The notes beneath the pieces are model-generated. The model worked only from the letters and a program-made list of their open reading frames with translations, was not told the origin of the DNA and did not search any database. From NCBI GenBank assembly GCA_044867645.1, contig JBIOVI010000006.1, positions 7,335 to 71,334 on the forward strand: a DNA stretch of 64,000 nucleotides, in the 5' to 3' direction. This document shows, one piece after another, positions 7,412-15,705 of this stretch. This DNA comes from VRUE01 sp044867645 (GTDB lineage Bacteria > Actinomycetota > Thermoleophilia > Solirubrobacterales > 70-9). How positions within the stretch are numbered: position 1 is the stretch's first letter; each line of letters starts with the position of its first letter. Made by a program: the position numbers and the translations under genes.

Positions 7412-7942
7412 CTAGCCGCGCCGGCGGTAGTGCAAGTACACGGTCGCGCCGAACGTGCGGGTCTCGACCAGCTCGAGGTCGATGTGCACGTCCGGCGGGA
7501 AGTACGGCGTGCCGCCACCGACCACGATCGGGACGACGAACAGCTCGAACTCGTCGATCAGCCCGCGCCGCATGCATTCCGCCGCAAGGCCGGCGCCGCC
7601 GACCGCGATCCGCCGGTCCCCAAGCGCGGCGATTTCCTCCTCGAGCGTTCCCGTGGCCAGGCGGTTGCTGCCCTCGACGCTCGTCAGCGTGGTCGAGAAC
7701 ACGATCTTCTCGAGCGGGCGCCAGATCTCGGCGAACTCCGCCATCACGGGGTCGGAGAACTCCTCGGTGTCCCACACGAGCATCGTCTCGTAGAGGCGCC
7801 GGCCGAGCAGTTGGGCGTCGATCGCGGCGACCCGTTCGTTGTGGAACCGGTGAAGCTCCTGGCTGGGCACCGCCCAGTCGAAGCTTCCGTCGGGTCCGGC
7901 GATGTAGCCGTCGGCCGACAGGCTCATGGAATAGAGGATCAC
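7412..7942 (-). CDS. RibD C-terminal / dihydrofolate-reductase-fold protein
   Basis: A 176-residue protein of the RibD_C (YyaP/YwjB-like) family with the dihydrofolate reductase fold. The start VILYSMSLSADGYIAGPDG is diagnostic for this family, and GDRRIAVGGAGLAAECMRRGLIDE corresponds to the nucleotide-binding GGxxL region. Members are cytosolic NADPH-dependent reductases of mostly unknown substrate. GTG at 7942 is chosen because it restores the first beta strand; the ATG at 7927 would lose it. It lies in a 1.5-kb unit between two att blocks, next to a divergent small membrane protein, and is probably island cargo. Confidence 0.85.
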   Translation of the reverse strand: MILYSMSLSADGYIAGPDGSFDWAVPSQELHRFHNERVAAIDAQLLGRRLYETMLVWDTEEFSDPVMAEFAEIWRPLEKIVFSTTLTSVEGSNRLATGTLEEEIAALGDRRIAVGGAGLAAECMRRGLIDEFELFVVPIVVGGGTPYFPPDVHIDLELVETRTFGATVYLHYRRRG

Positions 7943-8078
7943 GAGGACACAGTGAACCGCGTCGAGCCGACGGCCTTCTCGGCGATCCCGCCGCAGCTGA
8001 TCGTGGGCGGGCAGTTCGTTGTCTGCACCCATCCGCGTCGCCGAGGCCGCTTGATCGAAACGGGGCGCACGGCACGTC

Positions 8079-8369
8079 GTGTTCAGCACGCTGTTGACTG
8101 GGTGTTTTGTCCTCCCGGTCTTCGCGGACGCGCTCGTCAACCGCTGGTGGGCGCTGTCGTTTGCCCTGGTCCTCTTCGCCGTCGAGTTCTACCTGCACGA
8201 AGCGACCGACTACGTCTATCCCTTCCACGAGGATCCCTACCCAGCGCTCGCCATCTTCGGGACTGGATTCCTGCTCGCCATCTACTCGCTCGGCTTCCTA
8301 CTGCGCGCCGCGCTCGATCGGATGGTCTCCCGAAGATGGGCTCGGAAGCTGCGGGACAAGCTCAGCTAA
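8079..8369 (+). CDS. Small membrane protein (96 aa)
   Basis: A GTG-initiated 96-residue product with two to three hydrophobic segments (MFSTLLTGCFVLPVFADALV, SFALVLFAVEFYLH, ALAIFGTGFLLAIYSLGFLL) and a basic C-terminus ending WARKLRDKLS. No family recognised. The start is uncertain because no clear ribosome binding site precedes the GTG. It ends just before the orphan leader repeat at 8385 and lies in the same mini-island as the RibD-like gene. A stable, amphipathic-looking basic tail suggests a cytoplasmic C-terminus. Its existence as a protein is supported only by composition. Confidence 0.5.
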   Translation: MFSTLLTGCFVLPVFADALVNRWWALSFALVLFAVEFYLHEATDYVYPFHEDPYPALAIFGTGFLLAIYSLGFLLRAALDRMVSRRWARKLRDKLS

Positions 8370-8384
8370 CACTGGGCGATCAGC

Positions 8385-8505
8385 CTACGGCGGTACGGTC
8401 TCCCGCGCATCGAAGGTTGGTCCTTCGGTGCCAGGCCCCGGGGCGTTCCACCGCCGCCGGGGCCGCTTATTTCTGCATTTCTCGTGGCCGAACGTAGGTG
8501 GACCG
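8385..8505 (-). repeat. Orphan leader repeat (copy A)
   Basis: Matches, with few substitutions, the leaders upstream of the two helical-protein genes (21959-22077 and, inverted, 22393-22485). Shared marks are GCATCGAAGG with CCTTCGGTGCC, and GGCCCCGGGGCGTT with GCCGGGGCC, which form two short hairpins. Here no gene follows; the small membrane protein abuts instead. It is the remnant of a third copy of the module. Confidence 0.75.
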
Positions 8506-8550
8506 GCAACACCGTGCAAGGGTCTAGATCGACCTCACTTTGACCTCACC

Positions 8551-8801
<251 letters not shown>

Positions 8802-8898
8802 GGCTATTGAGAGGGAGCCTCGACCGGTTCGACCTTGAGTGAGGCGTCGCGCCTGTCGACCTGCTCCCCTCGCCAGGGCGCAGGTCGCCGGCCGCATC

Positions 8899-9369
8899 TC
8901 AGGCCTGCTCGCCCTCCCAGTAGTCGACCTCGTCTTCGATCCGGAAGTAGTGCTTGCGCCCGTCGGACTCGGGCAGCCGCTCCGCCGCGCTGAGCTTGTT
9001 CGAGTCGGGATAGATGACGACGTCGGGGGACCCGTGGGTGCTAACCGCGAGCAGGCGGACCAGTTCCTCGTCCTCGTTCCAGACCTGGTGGGCACCCTGC
9101 TCGCCGGTGGGAAAGCGGATCACGTCCCCCGTGGAGAGGGTCTGTGACCCTGCCGGAGTCCGCAGCGAGGGCGTGCCCGCGAGCACGATCAGCACCTCTT
9201 CCTCGGCCAGGTGGAAGTGGTACGGGTAGGCCTTCTGTCCCGGCGGCAGCTCCCAGAGGCTGATCCCGATCCGCTCGGTCCCCAGCTGGCGACCGATCCG
9301 CGCCCGGCGCGCCCGGAAGCCCTCCCGCTCGCGCGGCTCATCGAAGCTCGGCTTGTCGATGTTGGCCAC
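8899..9369 (-). CDS. Cupin-domain protein
   Basis: A 156-residue single-domain cupin. The two cupin motifs are visible: motif 1 around PYHFHLAEEEVLIVLAGTP (HxH, then Glu, with a downstream Gly) near residues 50-70, and motif 2 around FPTGEQGAHQVWNEDEE near residues 88-105 with its conserved His. This suggests a metal-binding beta barrel, as in sugar isomerases or small dioxygenases, but the substrate cannot be told. The N-terminus MANIDKPSFDEPREREGF is typical of cupins annotated in soil actinobacteria. It is the first gene right of the complete att block at 8551-8801 and so is probably island cargo. No obvious operon partner. Confidence 0.85.
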   Translation of the reverse strand: MANIDKPSFDEPREREGFRARRARIGRQLGTERIGISLWELPPGQKAYPYHFHLAEEEVLIVLAGTPSLRTPAGSQTLSTGDVIRFPTGEQGAHQVWNEDEELVRLLAVSTHGSPDVVIYPDSNKLSAAERLPESDGRKHYFRIEDEVDYWEGEQA

Positions 9370-9416
9370 AGCGATCGGCTCCGTGGTCGCGCAACCTATC
9401 GCGGCTAGCGGCGACC

Positions 9417-9462
9417 CCCGGTTTCAAGCGGTTTTCGCGAGATCGAGATCGGCTGGGATCGC
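9417..9462. repeat. Isolated fragment of the right arm repeat
   Basis: CCCCGGTTTCAAGCGG, then TTTTCGCGAGATCGAGATCG and GCTGGGATC match the middle of the right-arm repeat (compare 8719-8770). Neither the core nor the TTGCCCCA pair is attached, so it is debris of another junction. Confidence 0.65.
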
Positions 9463-9472
9463 GCAGGAGGCT

Positions 9473-9545
9473 GCCGCCCTCCTTGCCGCAGACGTAGTCC
9501 GGCCCCGTCACGTTCAGGTCGCCCAGGAAGATGAAGTTCGCTTCT
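9473..9545 (-). pseudogene. Possible fragment of an endonuclease/exonuclease/phosphatase-family gene
   Basis: In one minus-strand frame the segment reads ANFIFLGDLNVTGPDYVCGK. GDLN resembles the conserved GDxN metal/active-site motif of the exonuclease-endonuclease-phosphatase fold. The flanking frames do not continue the domain. Evidence is a single motif, so this is tentative. The gap 9370-9720 contains only this and the arm fragment. Confidence 0.25.
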
Positions 9546-9720
9546 TTACCCGCGACCCCGCAACGGCAGCGCGATCCCCGACCCGACGCGCGGCGCAGTC
9601 GTGCCAGCATCGGGAGGGGTCGCCCGCCACCGGGGCATCGATGCCGCCAGGAACTAGGTGAGGCTCGTGGCAGATCAACCCGAAGATCGCAGCGCTGACC
9701 GAAGCCAGACGCGAAATAGA

Positions 9721-10170
9721 TCAGCTCTCGGTGATCGGGCTCCTCGCAGGTGAGTCGGGATCCTCGACGGTATAGGGCAGCAGGACCCGCCGCACGTAGT
9801 CGGGGATCGGGGCCTTCTCGCCGAGGCGCTCGGCTCGCACGAAAATATGGACGATGCGGCCCTCCGCGAGCATGTCCCCATCCCGCCGGACCCCGATCGC
9901 GGACACCATCGACGTGTTGCCGAGGCGCTCGACCTCGAGCGCGATCTCGAGCTCATCGTCAAAGCGCGCCGGGGCGTGGAAGCGCGCCCCGGTCTCGGCG
10001 ACCACCAGGTCGAGACCCTCGGCTGTAAGCGCTTCGTAGGAGCCGAGGGTCTCGCGCCAAAGCTCGGTGAGGGCGACGTCGAAGTAGGTGAAGTAGTTGG
10101 CGTTGAAGACGTGGCCCTGGGCGTCGCACTCGTTGTAGCGAACCCGTAGGCGGTGCACGACCGGGGCCAT
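9721..10170 (-). CDS. Hotdog-fold acyl-CoA thioesterase (YbgC/FadM-like)
   Basis: A 149-residue single hotdog-domain thioesterase. The segment VRYNECDAQGHVFNANYFTYFDVAL (residues about 10-34) is the 4HBT motif: the acidic residue after the first strand, GHV, then NANYF leading into the central helix. Such enzymes hydrolyse short or medium acyl-CoA or hydroxybenzoyl-CoA in the cytosol. The ATG at 10170 was chosen over the longer frame because it begins directly with the first hotdog strand. It is transcribed divergently from the CGNR zinc-finger regulator at 10243, with about 70 bases between them, so the regulator may control it. Confidence 0.85.
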   Translation of the reverse strand: MAPVVHRLRVRYNECDAQGHVFNANYFTYFDVALTELWRETLGSYEALTAEGLDLVVAETGARFHAPARFDDELEIALEVERLGNTSMVSAIGVRRDGDMLAEGRIVHIFVRAERLGEKAPIPDYVRRVLLPYTVEDPDSPARSPITES

Positions 10171-10242
10171 CGCTAGGCCGCGTGCCCTAGGTAGAGGGAG
10201 GCGCTCGCCGCGGAGATCCCCGCTGGGCGTTGCTTTGCTTCC

Positions 10243-10854
10243 ATGACCGATGTAGATAATACGCTGGTCATGGCCGTGATGAAGCTTCCGTCGTGGTACC
10301 CGTTCGCCGGTGAGGGGAAGCCAGCACCGATGCCGTTGCTGTTGGTACAGGCGTTTTTGAACACCCGGTACCTCGAAGGCGGCTCGGACCTTTTGAGCGA
10401 TCCCGAGACAGCGCGGCGATGGCTCGCTGACGCGCAGCTGCTCGCCCCCGCCGCGACAGTGACTCCGGGCGAGCTGGAGGTGGCCCGCAGCGTGCGTGAG
10501 AGCATCCGCGGCCTTCTCAGCGCCCGGCACGCAGGGGCGCATTGCGCCCTCGCGCTAGGGCCCCTGCGCGAGTTGGTCATTGCGCACAGCGCGTGCCTGA
10601 CCGTGGATGAGCAGGGGAGGCTGGGGCTCGGCAACCCGCGCCACGACGATGTCGGCGATGGGATGTTCGACCTGCTTCTGATCGTTCGAGACGCCCAGGA
10701 GCACGGCAGTTGGGACCGCCTTAAGGCGTGCGGCAACCCGGAGTGCCAATGGGCCTTCTATGACCGCTCGCGCAACCGGCAGGGCCAGTGGTGCGAGATG
10801 GCGCTGTGTGGCAACCGCCTAAAGAACCGCGCCTTCCGCGCGCGCAGGCGCTAG
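10243..10854 (+). CDS. CGNR zinc-finger transcriptional regulator (ABATE domain)
   Basis: A 203-residue protein of the ABATE plus CGNR family. The N-terminal two thirds is the stress-induced ABATE-like helical domain, and the C-terminus carries the zinc finger KACGNPECQWAFYDRSRN followed by CEMALCGNRLKNRAFRARR, with four cysteines and the eponymous CGNR. These are presumed DNA-binding regulators in actinobacteria. The ATG at 10243 gives a normal-length protein. It is divergent from the thioesterase gene, making shared regulation plausible. Nothing unusual in the sequence; the function of the effector domain is not known. Confidence 0.88.
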   Translation: MTDVDNTLVMAVMKLPSWYPFAGEGKPAPMPLLLVQAFLNTRYLEGGSDLLSDPETARRWLADAQLLAPAATVTPGELEVARSVRESIRGLLSARHAGAHCALALGPLRELVIAHSACLTVDEQGRLGLGNPRHDDVGDGMFDLLLIVRDAQEHGSWDRLKACGNPECQWAFYDRSRNRQGQWCEMALCGNRLKNRAFRARRR

Positions 10855-11036
10855 GGCTGCGTGAACGGCGGCGAATCGAAAGCGGCCAGAACGTCCAGCG
10901 CTTCGGCTGGGAGCCGGGGCTCGCTCGCCATTTTCTCGGCGACCCAATGGGTCCGAGGCCCACGCCCGAAACCGCCTTACGGATACCCGTGCGGGCGGCG
11001 CCGGACTCGGGACAGACCACAGGGGCCTCCGTCGCG

Positions 11037-11255
11037 CTACCCTGATCGTCGAGGTCGGCCGAGGGGCGGGGAGCACGGAGCCGGTGGGGGAAGCCTTGCG
11101 ACCGTCGGGTTCCTACACGGACAGTCCACTTATGAGCCTTGGCCGTGGAATCGGCTGGGCTATGCAGAGCGCTTTCTAGAGCGGTTTTTGCGAGATTGAG
11201 ATCGGCTGGGATCGGCTGGAGTCTGTGGGGCTTCTTTGCCCCATTTCTTGCCCCA
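11037..11255. repeat. Decayed att block, long version (copy 1)
   Basis: Begins TACCCTGATCGTCGAGG, contains GGGGAGCACGGA, the core relic GCGACCGTCGGGTTCC and TTATGAGCC, then the right arm with TTTGCCCCA (11236-11243) and TTGCCCCA (11248-11255). It is about three quarters identical to 11970-12125, so the upstream extension is itself repeated. No gene is visible in 10855-11345. Confidence 0.65.
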
Positions 11256-11345
11256 GCAGAACCAGGCAGCGGATGACTGTCTGGATGCTGCGCTCCGTTG
11301 CGCCGCTGCTTCTCGCGCAAAGCGGCACCCAGCGCCGAACCCGGA

Positions 11346-11783
11346 CTAGGACACGTAGGCCTTGCGCACCATGGCGGCCGTCCATCGGTTCGTGCCGTGG
11401 GCCGGGAGGACATCCTTGCGGTTCAGGGTCTCGGCGATCTCGGCGAGGGACTTGCCTTTCGCGAGCAGCGTCCGGATCTGCGTCCGCCATCCGTAGTCCC
11501 GGTTGTTGCACCAGGTGTGGGACAGTCGAACGTTCTCGGGGACGAGCTTCCCGCCGGCCGACTTAAGGATCGGGTAGTGGTCGCGCGAGGGCGTCCACTT
11601 GTTGCCCGGCGTCCCGACCGGATCGAACTCGCCGCGCCCCTTGTGGTGGTAGCACTGCGGCATCTCGCACTTCAGGGCGAGGAGCTGACCGCGCTCGGCC
11701 ATTTGCACGAGGACATTCTTCACGCCGAGCTTGCGGAGTTGGTCCGCGACCGATTTATCCGCCACGCGCTGATCCTGCCACAA
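11346..11783 (-). CDS. HNH-type nuclease-like protein with recombinase-like C-terminus
   Basis: A 145-residue protein. The central part has an HNH-like zinc layout: ALKCEMPQCYHHKGRG, then TPSRDHYPILKSAGGK, then NVRLSHTWCNNRD, i.e. Cys-x4-Cys, the conserved Asp-His before a strand, and Asn-x-x-x-x-His ... Cys. The last 45 residues (GKSLAEIAETLNRKDVLPAH and RWTAAMVRKAYVS) look like the helix-turn-helix tail of large serine recombinases. It may be a free-standing nuclease with a DNA-binding tail or the product of a fusion. It lies alone between two decayed att blocks, consistent with island cargo. Confidence 0.65.
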   Translation of the reverse strand: MWQDQRVADKSVADQLRKLGVKNVLVQMAERGQLLALKCEMPQCYHHKGRGEFDPVGTPGNKWTPSRDHYPILKSAGGKLVPENVRLSHTWCNNRDYGWRTQIRTLLAKGKSLAEIAETLNRKDVLPAHGTNRWTAAMVRKAYVS

Positions 11784-11969
11784 GAACCCGAGCCGCCCCA
11801 GCGCGCATCCGCGATGGTTTCTAGCGACGCGTCAGCCGCTTCTCCTTCATGCAACCCAGTAGAGGGAAGCTCCGGCGCGGCTGCTGCTCTCGCGTGAAAG
11901 CGGAAGCGAAACCAGCTCCCAGCGCCACGGAAGAACCGCGCCGGCCGAGACGAGCCAGCGTCTTTCGCG

Positions 11970-12125
11970 GTACCCTGATTTGCAGGGTTGCGGGAGGAGC
12001 GGGGAGCACGGATTCGGAAGGGAGCCCACGCGACCTTCGGGTTTCCACAAGGACGGTCCGATTATGAGTCTGAGCCGCGAGATCGGCTGGACTACGTGGG
12101 GCACCTAGCCCCATTTCTTGCCCCA
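11970..12125. repeat. Decayed att block, long version (copy 2)
   Basis: TACCCTGATTTGCAGGG, GGGGAGCACGGA, core relic GCGACCTTCGGGTTTCC and TTATGAGTCTGAG, then GAGATCGGCTGGACTACG and the pair AGCCCCA (to 12113) and TTGCCCCA (12118-12125). It parallels 11037-11255. The remaining bases of 11784-12442 hold only a doubtful short ORF. Confidence 0.65.
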
Positions 12126-12442
12126 TGCGGGTTCACCGGCCAGACTCATCGACCCCGTCATAATCGCGGGCATGAAGAAGGTCGTTGTCTGCGATCACCT
12201 GCGCCGCCGGGGCAACCGAGCAACGGAGATGCGGGCCTTGCTGCTCCGTCACGCACGCCCCCATGGAGGCAACGCTGCCGAGCGGGTGAAGCAGGGGCGG
12301 CCAAACAACCGCAGCGCGTAGCTGCGTCTAGGGGGAAGCTGCCACAACGGAAACATCGTCGTGGGCGATCGCTCCGCGCTTCTGGGCGCGCGCCGTCACC
12401 AGCGCCGGCTTGCGGCTCGCGGGCGCAACGTCGAGCACGAAC

Positions 12443-13792
12443 TCAATCCCCAGTCCAGGTGTTGTCACCGACTCGCGCCATTATGGAACCGTCGCGGTAG
12501 GGGAGTCCGATCATAAACTGCGACCGCTCCGGGTTGGTCTGCGCCATACGCGCACCCTCGCCCTTCGCGGCTTGCCAGCCCAAGCGATGTGCTCGCGGAA
12601 ACGATCCACACCATCGTTCAAAGGTTTGAGGCGACCGAACAGATCCGGCATGTTCATCTCGGAATCCTCGGTGATCGGATCCACCTTCCAAGCCTCGTGG
12701 GCCTCGCGCCCAGCAGTCGACCGGGCAATCGACACCAACTCCTGGTACTCCTGCGCAAGCCAACCGGGCCCATCGGCAACCAGCAAGTTCTCGCAGGTCG
12801 CCGATCGCGATGCAGCTGGCGATCACGGAGGCAACGGTGCCGGGCCGAGCTGCGGCGAGTGGGGTCGGGTCGACCGTGCGGTAGTAGGTCGTCGCCGCGT
12901 GCTGCTTGATCTGGGCGCCACTGTCGAGAACGTGCTGTTTCAGGGATGAGAATCCATCCGCTGACTTCTGTGCCAGCCGCTCCAAGACCCCCGGACTGAC
13001 GCCTTCGGCGACCGGGGCCGGGAGCATCGCACCGGCCTTCTCGCGCCAGGCGATCAGCCTCTCGCTAAACAGCTCGCAGCGCTCGCAATGGGAAAGGTGC
13101 TCGCGCGCCTGCGCGGACTCGTCCGGCGTCGAGACGCCGCAGACGAAGCGCACGACCATTGGCTCGCCACGAAGGCAGCCACCGCCGGCGAGTCGGGCCA
13201 AGATCGTCCGTGCCTGATCCATGATCGCTAGGAGCTCGCGCTTGACGGTGCGTTCCGACAGACCGAGGCGGTCGGCGATCTGCGGACGTTTGTAGCCGGC
13301 GCCGTAGAGGGCGAGCACGTCCCGCCTACGATCCGACAGCGAGGAGGAAACCTCGTCGACCAGCATCGTCAGGTCGGCGTCGTCTTCGAGGGCAATCAAC
13401 TCCTCGGCGGGCCCCGGCTCGTCGGCGGCGAACGTCGCGATCTCATCCTGGACGGGATCGACCGCGAGCTCGCGTCGGTGGCGATCTGCTTCGCGGTTCA
13501 GGTAGCGAAAGGCCGCGGTGCGAATCCAGGCGTAGACCTTGCCCGGCGCGGAAACGTCTTCCGCTTCATCCAGGAAGGCCTTGCAGGCGTACTGCACCGC
13601 CTCCTCGATCTGTTCCGCAGAGCACTCGGGGAAGCGGGTGGATAGCTGCGTTCGGAGCTTCCCCCCGCGCTCACCACGGACGAAGCTATCGAGCAGGAAA
13701 TCGGTGCCGTTCGTGGGGGACGTGGTCGGAGAATCAGGGCCCATCACCTCTACAGGGCGAGAAGGGGCGAAAGTGGTCCCCCCCTTATTCAT
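12443..13792 (-). CDS. ECF-type sigma factor with fused anti-sigma-like zinc domain; C-terminus disturbed
   Basis: A sigma-70 family protein. Region 2 lies at about residues 30-110 (AVQYACKAFLDEA, KVYAWIRTAAFRYLNREAD), region 4 at about 150-205 (SLSDRRRDVLALYGAGYKRP and ADRLGLSERTVKRELL), followed by a zinc-finger-like segment VSTPDESAQAREHLSHCERCELF. It should direct RNA polymerase to a small regulon. From about residue 300 the sequence becomes atypical; between 12510 and 12790 another minus frame reads far more naturally (GWLAQEYQELVSIARSTAG, MNMPDLFGRLKPLND), and the annotated frame becomes plausible again at MAQTNPERSQFMIG. Two compensating frameshifts or a recombinant join are likely. 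The start is uncertain; a second ATG lies at 13744. Confidence 0.65.
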   Translation of the reverse strand: MNKGGTTFAPSRPVEVMGPDSPTTSPTNGTDFLLDSFVRGERGGKLRTQLSTRFPECSAEQIEEAVQYACKAFLDEAEDVSAPGKVYAWIRTAAFRYLNREADRHRRELAVDPVQDEIATFAADEPGPAEELIALEDDADLTMLVDEVSSSLSDRRRDVLALYGAGYKRPQIADRLGLSERTVKRELLAIMDQARTILARLAGGGCLRGEPMVVRFVCGVSTPDESAQAREHLSHCERCELFSERLIAWREKAGAMLPAPVAEGVSPGVLERLAQKSADGFSSLKQHVLDSGAQIKQHAATTYYRTVDPTPLAAARPGTVASVIASCIAIGDLRELAGCRWARLACAGVPGVGVDCPVDCWARGPRGLEGGSDHRGFRDEHAGSVRSPQTFERWCGSFPRAHRLGWQAAKGEGARMAQTNPERSQFMIGLPYRDGSIMARVGDNTWTGD

Positions 13793-13987
13793 TGCCGCTG
13801 CCGAAATCGCTCACTGCCGCCTCCGACACACTTCCGCGAGCCGCCACCTCAGCGACTCCGTGCAACTGGAGCTATTACCCACTTTTAAGGACGGCTAATC
13901 CGGCGTTCTTTAAACAGAGCCGAGTCGTTTTCTCGTCCCCGGCAGGGAAACAGGGCGGACCAATTGCCCGAGAGCGGCAAACGGCAC

Positions 13988-14767
13988 TTAGCCTGAAAGA
14001 TCACGCTGGGCAAAGAGCCAAGCACCCAGCGCTGCGAAAACCACGGCGGCGACGACGACACCACAGAAGGCGAGCGGATCGATGCCGTCTTCGACCGCGT
14101 TTCCGTAGTACTTGAAGACCGAGATGTAACGCAGGCCGGAGAGGTCGGAGTCGAGCCTGCCGATCAGGTCGATCACGTACATCGAGACCAGGACTCCCGC
14201 CACTGATCCGGTGACGACGCTGGTGCGCAAAGACCAGCCGGTGGCGACGACGCCGAGGCCGGCGAACAGCAGCGCCAGCGGCCAAACATTTGCGAAGCCA
14301 GCAACCGCGGAGCCAAACGAGAGACCGGCACCGGATAGCGCGCTGCCGAGCCCGGTGAAGGCAACCGTGACCGTCAACACCAGGACCAGCTCTACCGCCG
14401 TCGCCGCGAAGCTCGCCGCCGCGAGGCTTCTGCGCGAGACCGGCGCTGAGAGCAGGACGTCGAGGCGACCGCTTTCGGCTGCGCCCGAGAGGCCGCTCGC
14501 GACCGCCCGCACCGCCAGGTAGCCAAGGGCGAGCGGCACGATCAGGCTCAGCATCTCAGCCTGCAGGTACTGCTCGACGTTTGCCAGTTCGCTGATTCCG
14601 AACGCTTCCTTCAGCGCCGGGGGATACCCCTTGGTCGCCTTCGAGAGCGCGTCTTCGATCGAGGGGAAGATCGAGACGATGAAGGCAGACCACAGGCCGA
14701 GGGGAAGCCCCCAGGCCAGGACGGAGCGACGCCGGTCGTGCAGGTGGGTCGCGACCAGATGCCTCAT
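13988..14767 (-). CDS. ABC-2 type transporter permease
   Basis: A 259-residue membrane protein with about six hydrophobic segments and the ABC-2 permease layout: a first segment at SVLAWGLPLGLWSAFIVSIF, a long extracytoplasmic stretch, then a segment with GRLDVLLSAPVSRRSL, the amphipathic coupling region of this family. It pairs with the ATPase encoded just upstream (15657-14764), whose stop overlaps this gene's ATG by 4 bases, giving translational coupling. Together they form a drug or lipid exporter of the NatA/B or DrrA/B type; the substrate is unknown. Nothing in the sequence is unusual. Confidence 0.88.
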   Translation of the reverse strand: MRHLVATHLHDRRRSVLAWGLPLGLWSAFIVSIFPSIEDALSKATKGYPPALKEAFGISELANVEQYLQAEMLSLIVPLALGYLAVRAVASGLSGAAESGRLDVLLSAPVSRRSLAAASFAATAVELVLVLTVTVAFTGLGSALSGAGLSFGSAVAGFANVWPLALLFAGLGVVATGWSLRTSVVTGSVAGVLVSMYVIDLIGRLDSDLSGLRYISVFKYYGNAVEDGIDPLAFCGVVVAAVVFAALGAWLFAQRDLSG

Positions 14768-15657
14768 CCTGCGCCATCCTCCTCGTAGTAGGTGAGGAAG
14801 ACCTCCTCGAGCGTTGGGTGGGCGATCTCGACGTCGGTGACGTGGTGGCCGGCGATCGCCTTGATCGCCTGGTCGGGATCCCCGCCGATGAGAAAGGAGG
14901 CGCGACGGCCCTCGACCTTCAGCTCGCTGACCCCCGGAAGCGCCTCCAGCTCTCCAAGACCAGCTGGCGCGGCCAACTCCAGCCTCACTCGGCGCTTGGC
15001 CTTGCCGAGCAGGTCGGCGATCCGCTCCACGGCGATCAGGCGCCCGGCGCGCACGATGCCAACTCGGTCGCAGACCCGCTCCACCTCATCGAGCTCATGC
15101 GAAGAGATGAATACCGCGCAGCCGCGGTCGCGCTCCTCGCCCACCAGCGTTAGGAACTCCTCCTGCATCAGGGGGTCGAGCCCGCTGGTCGGCTCGTCGA
15201 GGATCAGTAGCTCGGGTTCGTGGAAGGTCGCCAGGATCAGGCCGACCTTCTGGCGGTTTCCGCGCGAGAGCTCGCCCAAAGGACGATCGAGGTTGGCTCG
15301 AAAGCGCTTCGCCAGCGCCTCCGCTCTGCCGATGCCCTCCATCCCGCGAAGTCGCGCCAACAGCAAGAGCGCTTCGCGGCCGCTGGCCCCTTTCCCGTAA
15401 CCGAAATCACCCGGCAGATTGCCGAGCCGCGCCCGGATCGCAACGCTCTCGCGCCGGCTGTCGAGTCCGAAGATGCGAGCGCTGCCGGAGGTCGGATGGA
15501 GGAGGTCAAGCAGGGTGCGGATCGTCGTCGTCTTGCCGGCGCCGTTGGGGCCGAGAAACCCGAAGACCTCCCCAGCCTCAACCGTGATCGTCACGTCCTC
15601 GATGCCCCGCGCGCTCCCATAGGACTTGGTCAGCCGCTCGGTCTCAATCACTGACAC
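14764..15657 (-). CDS. ABC transporter ATP-binding protein
   Basis: A 297-residue ATPase with all ABC motifs: Walker A GPNGAGKTT near residue 38, the signature LSRGNRQKVG near 135, Walker B LLILDEPTSGLDP near 155, and the switch histidine in ISSHELDEVE. The C-terminal 80 residues form the extension typical of exporter ATPases (RVRLELAAPAGLG). It energises the permease encoded directly downstream, with which it overlaps. The pair is divergent from the alcohol dehydrogenase gene at 15706, leaving only about 50 bases for both promoters. Exporters of this DrrA-like type often confer antibiotic or lipid efflux. Confidence 0.92.
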   Translation of the reverse strand: MSVIETERLTKSYGSARGIEDVTITVEAGEVFGFLGPNGAGKTTTIRTLLDLLHPTSGSARIFGLDSRRESVAIRARLGNLPGDFGYGKGASGREALLLLARLRGMEGIGRAEALAKRFRANLDRPLGELSRGNRQKVGLILATFHEPELLILDEPTSGLDPLMQEEFLTLVGEERDRGCAVFISSHELDEVERVCDRVGIVRAGRLIAVERIADLLGKAKRRVRLELAAPAGLGELEALPGVSELKVEGRRASFLIGGDPDQAIKAIAGHHVTDVEIAHPTLEEVFLTYYEEDGAG

Positions 15658-15705
15658 AGGCGCATACTCGCAGGGCTAAGCTGAACGAACGAGAGAGAGG
15701 AACAG

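Noticed and set aside
12172..12321. A 49-codon ORF (MKKVVVCDHLRRRGNRATEM...).
   Set aside because: No ribosome binding site, no domain and a short length beside a decayed junction; chance open frame in GC-rich DNA is as likely.
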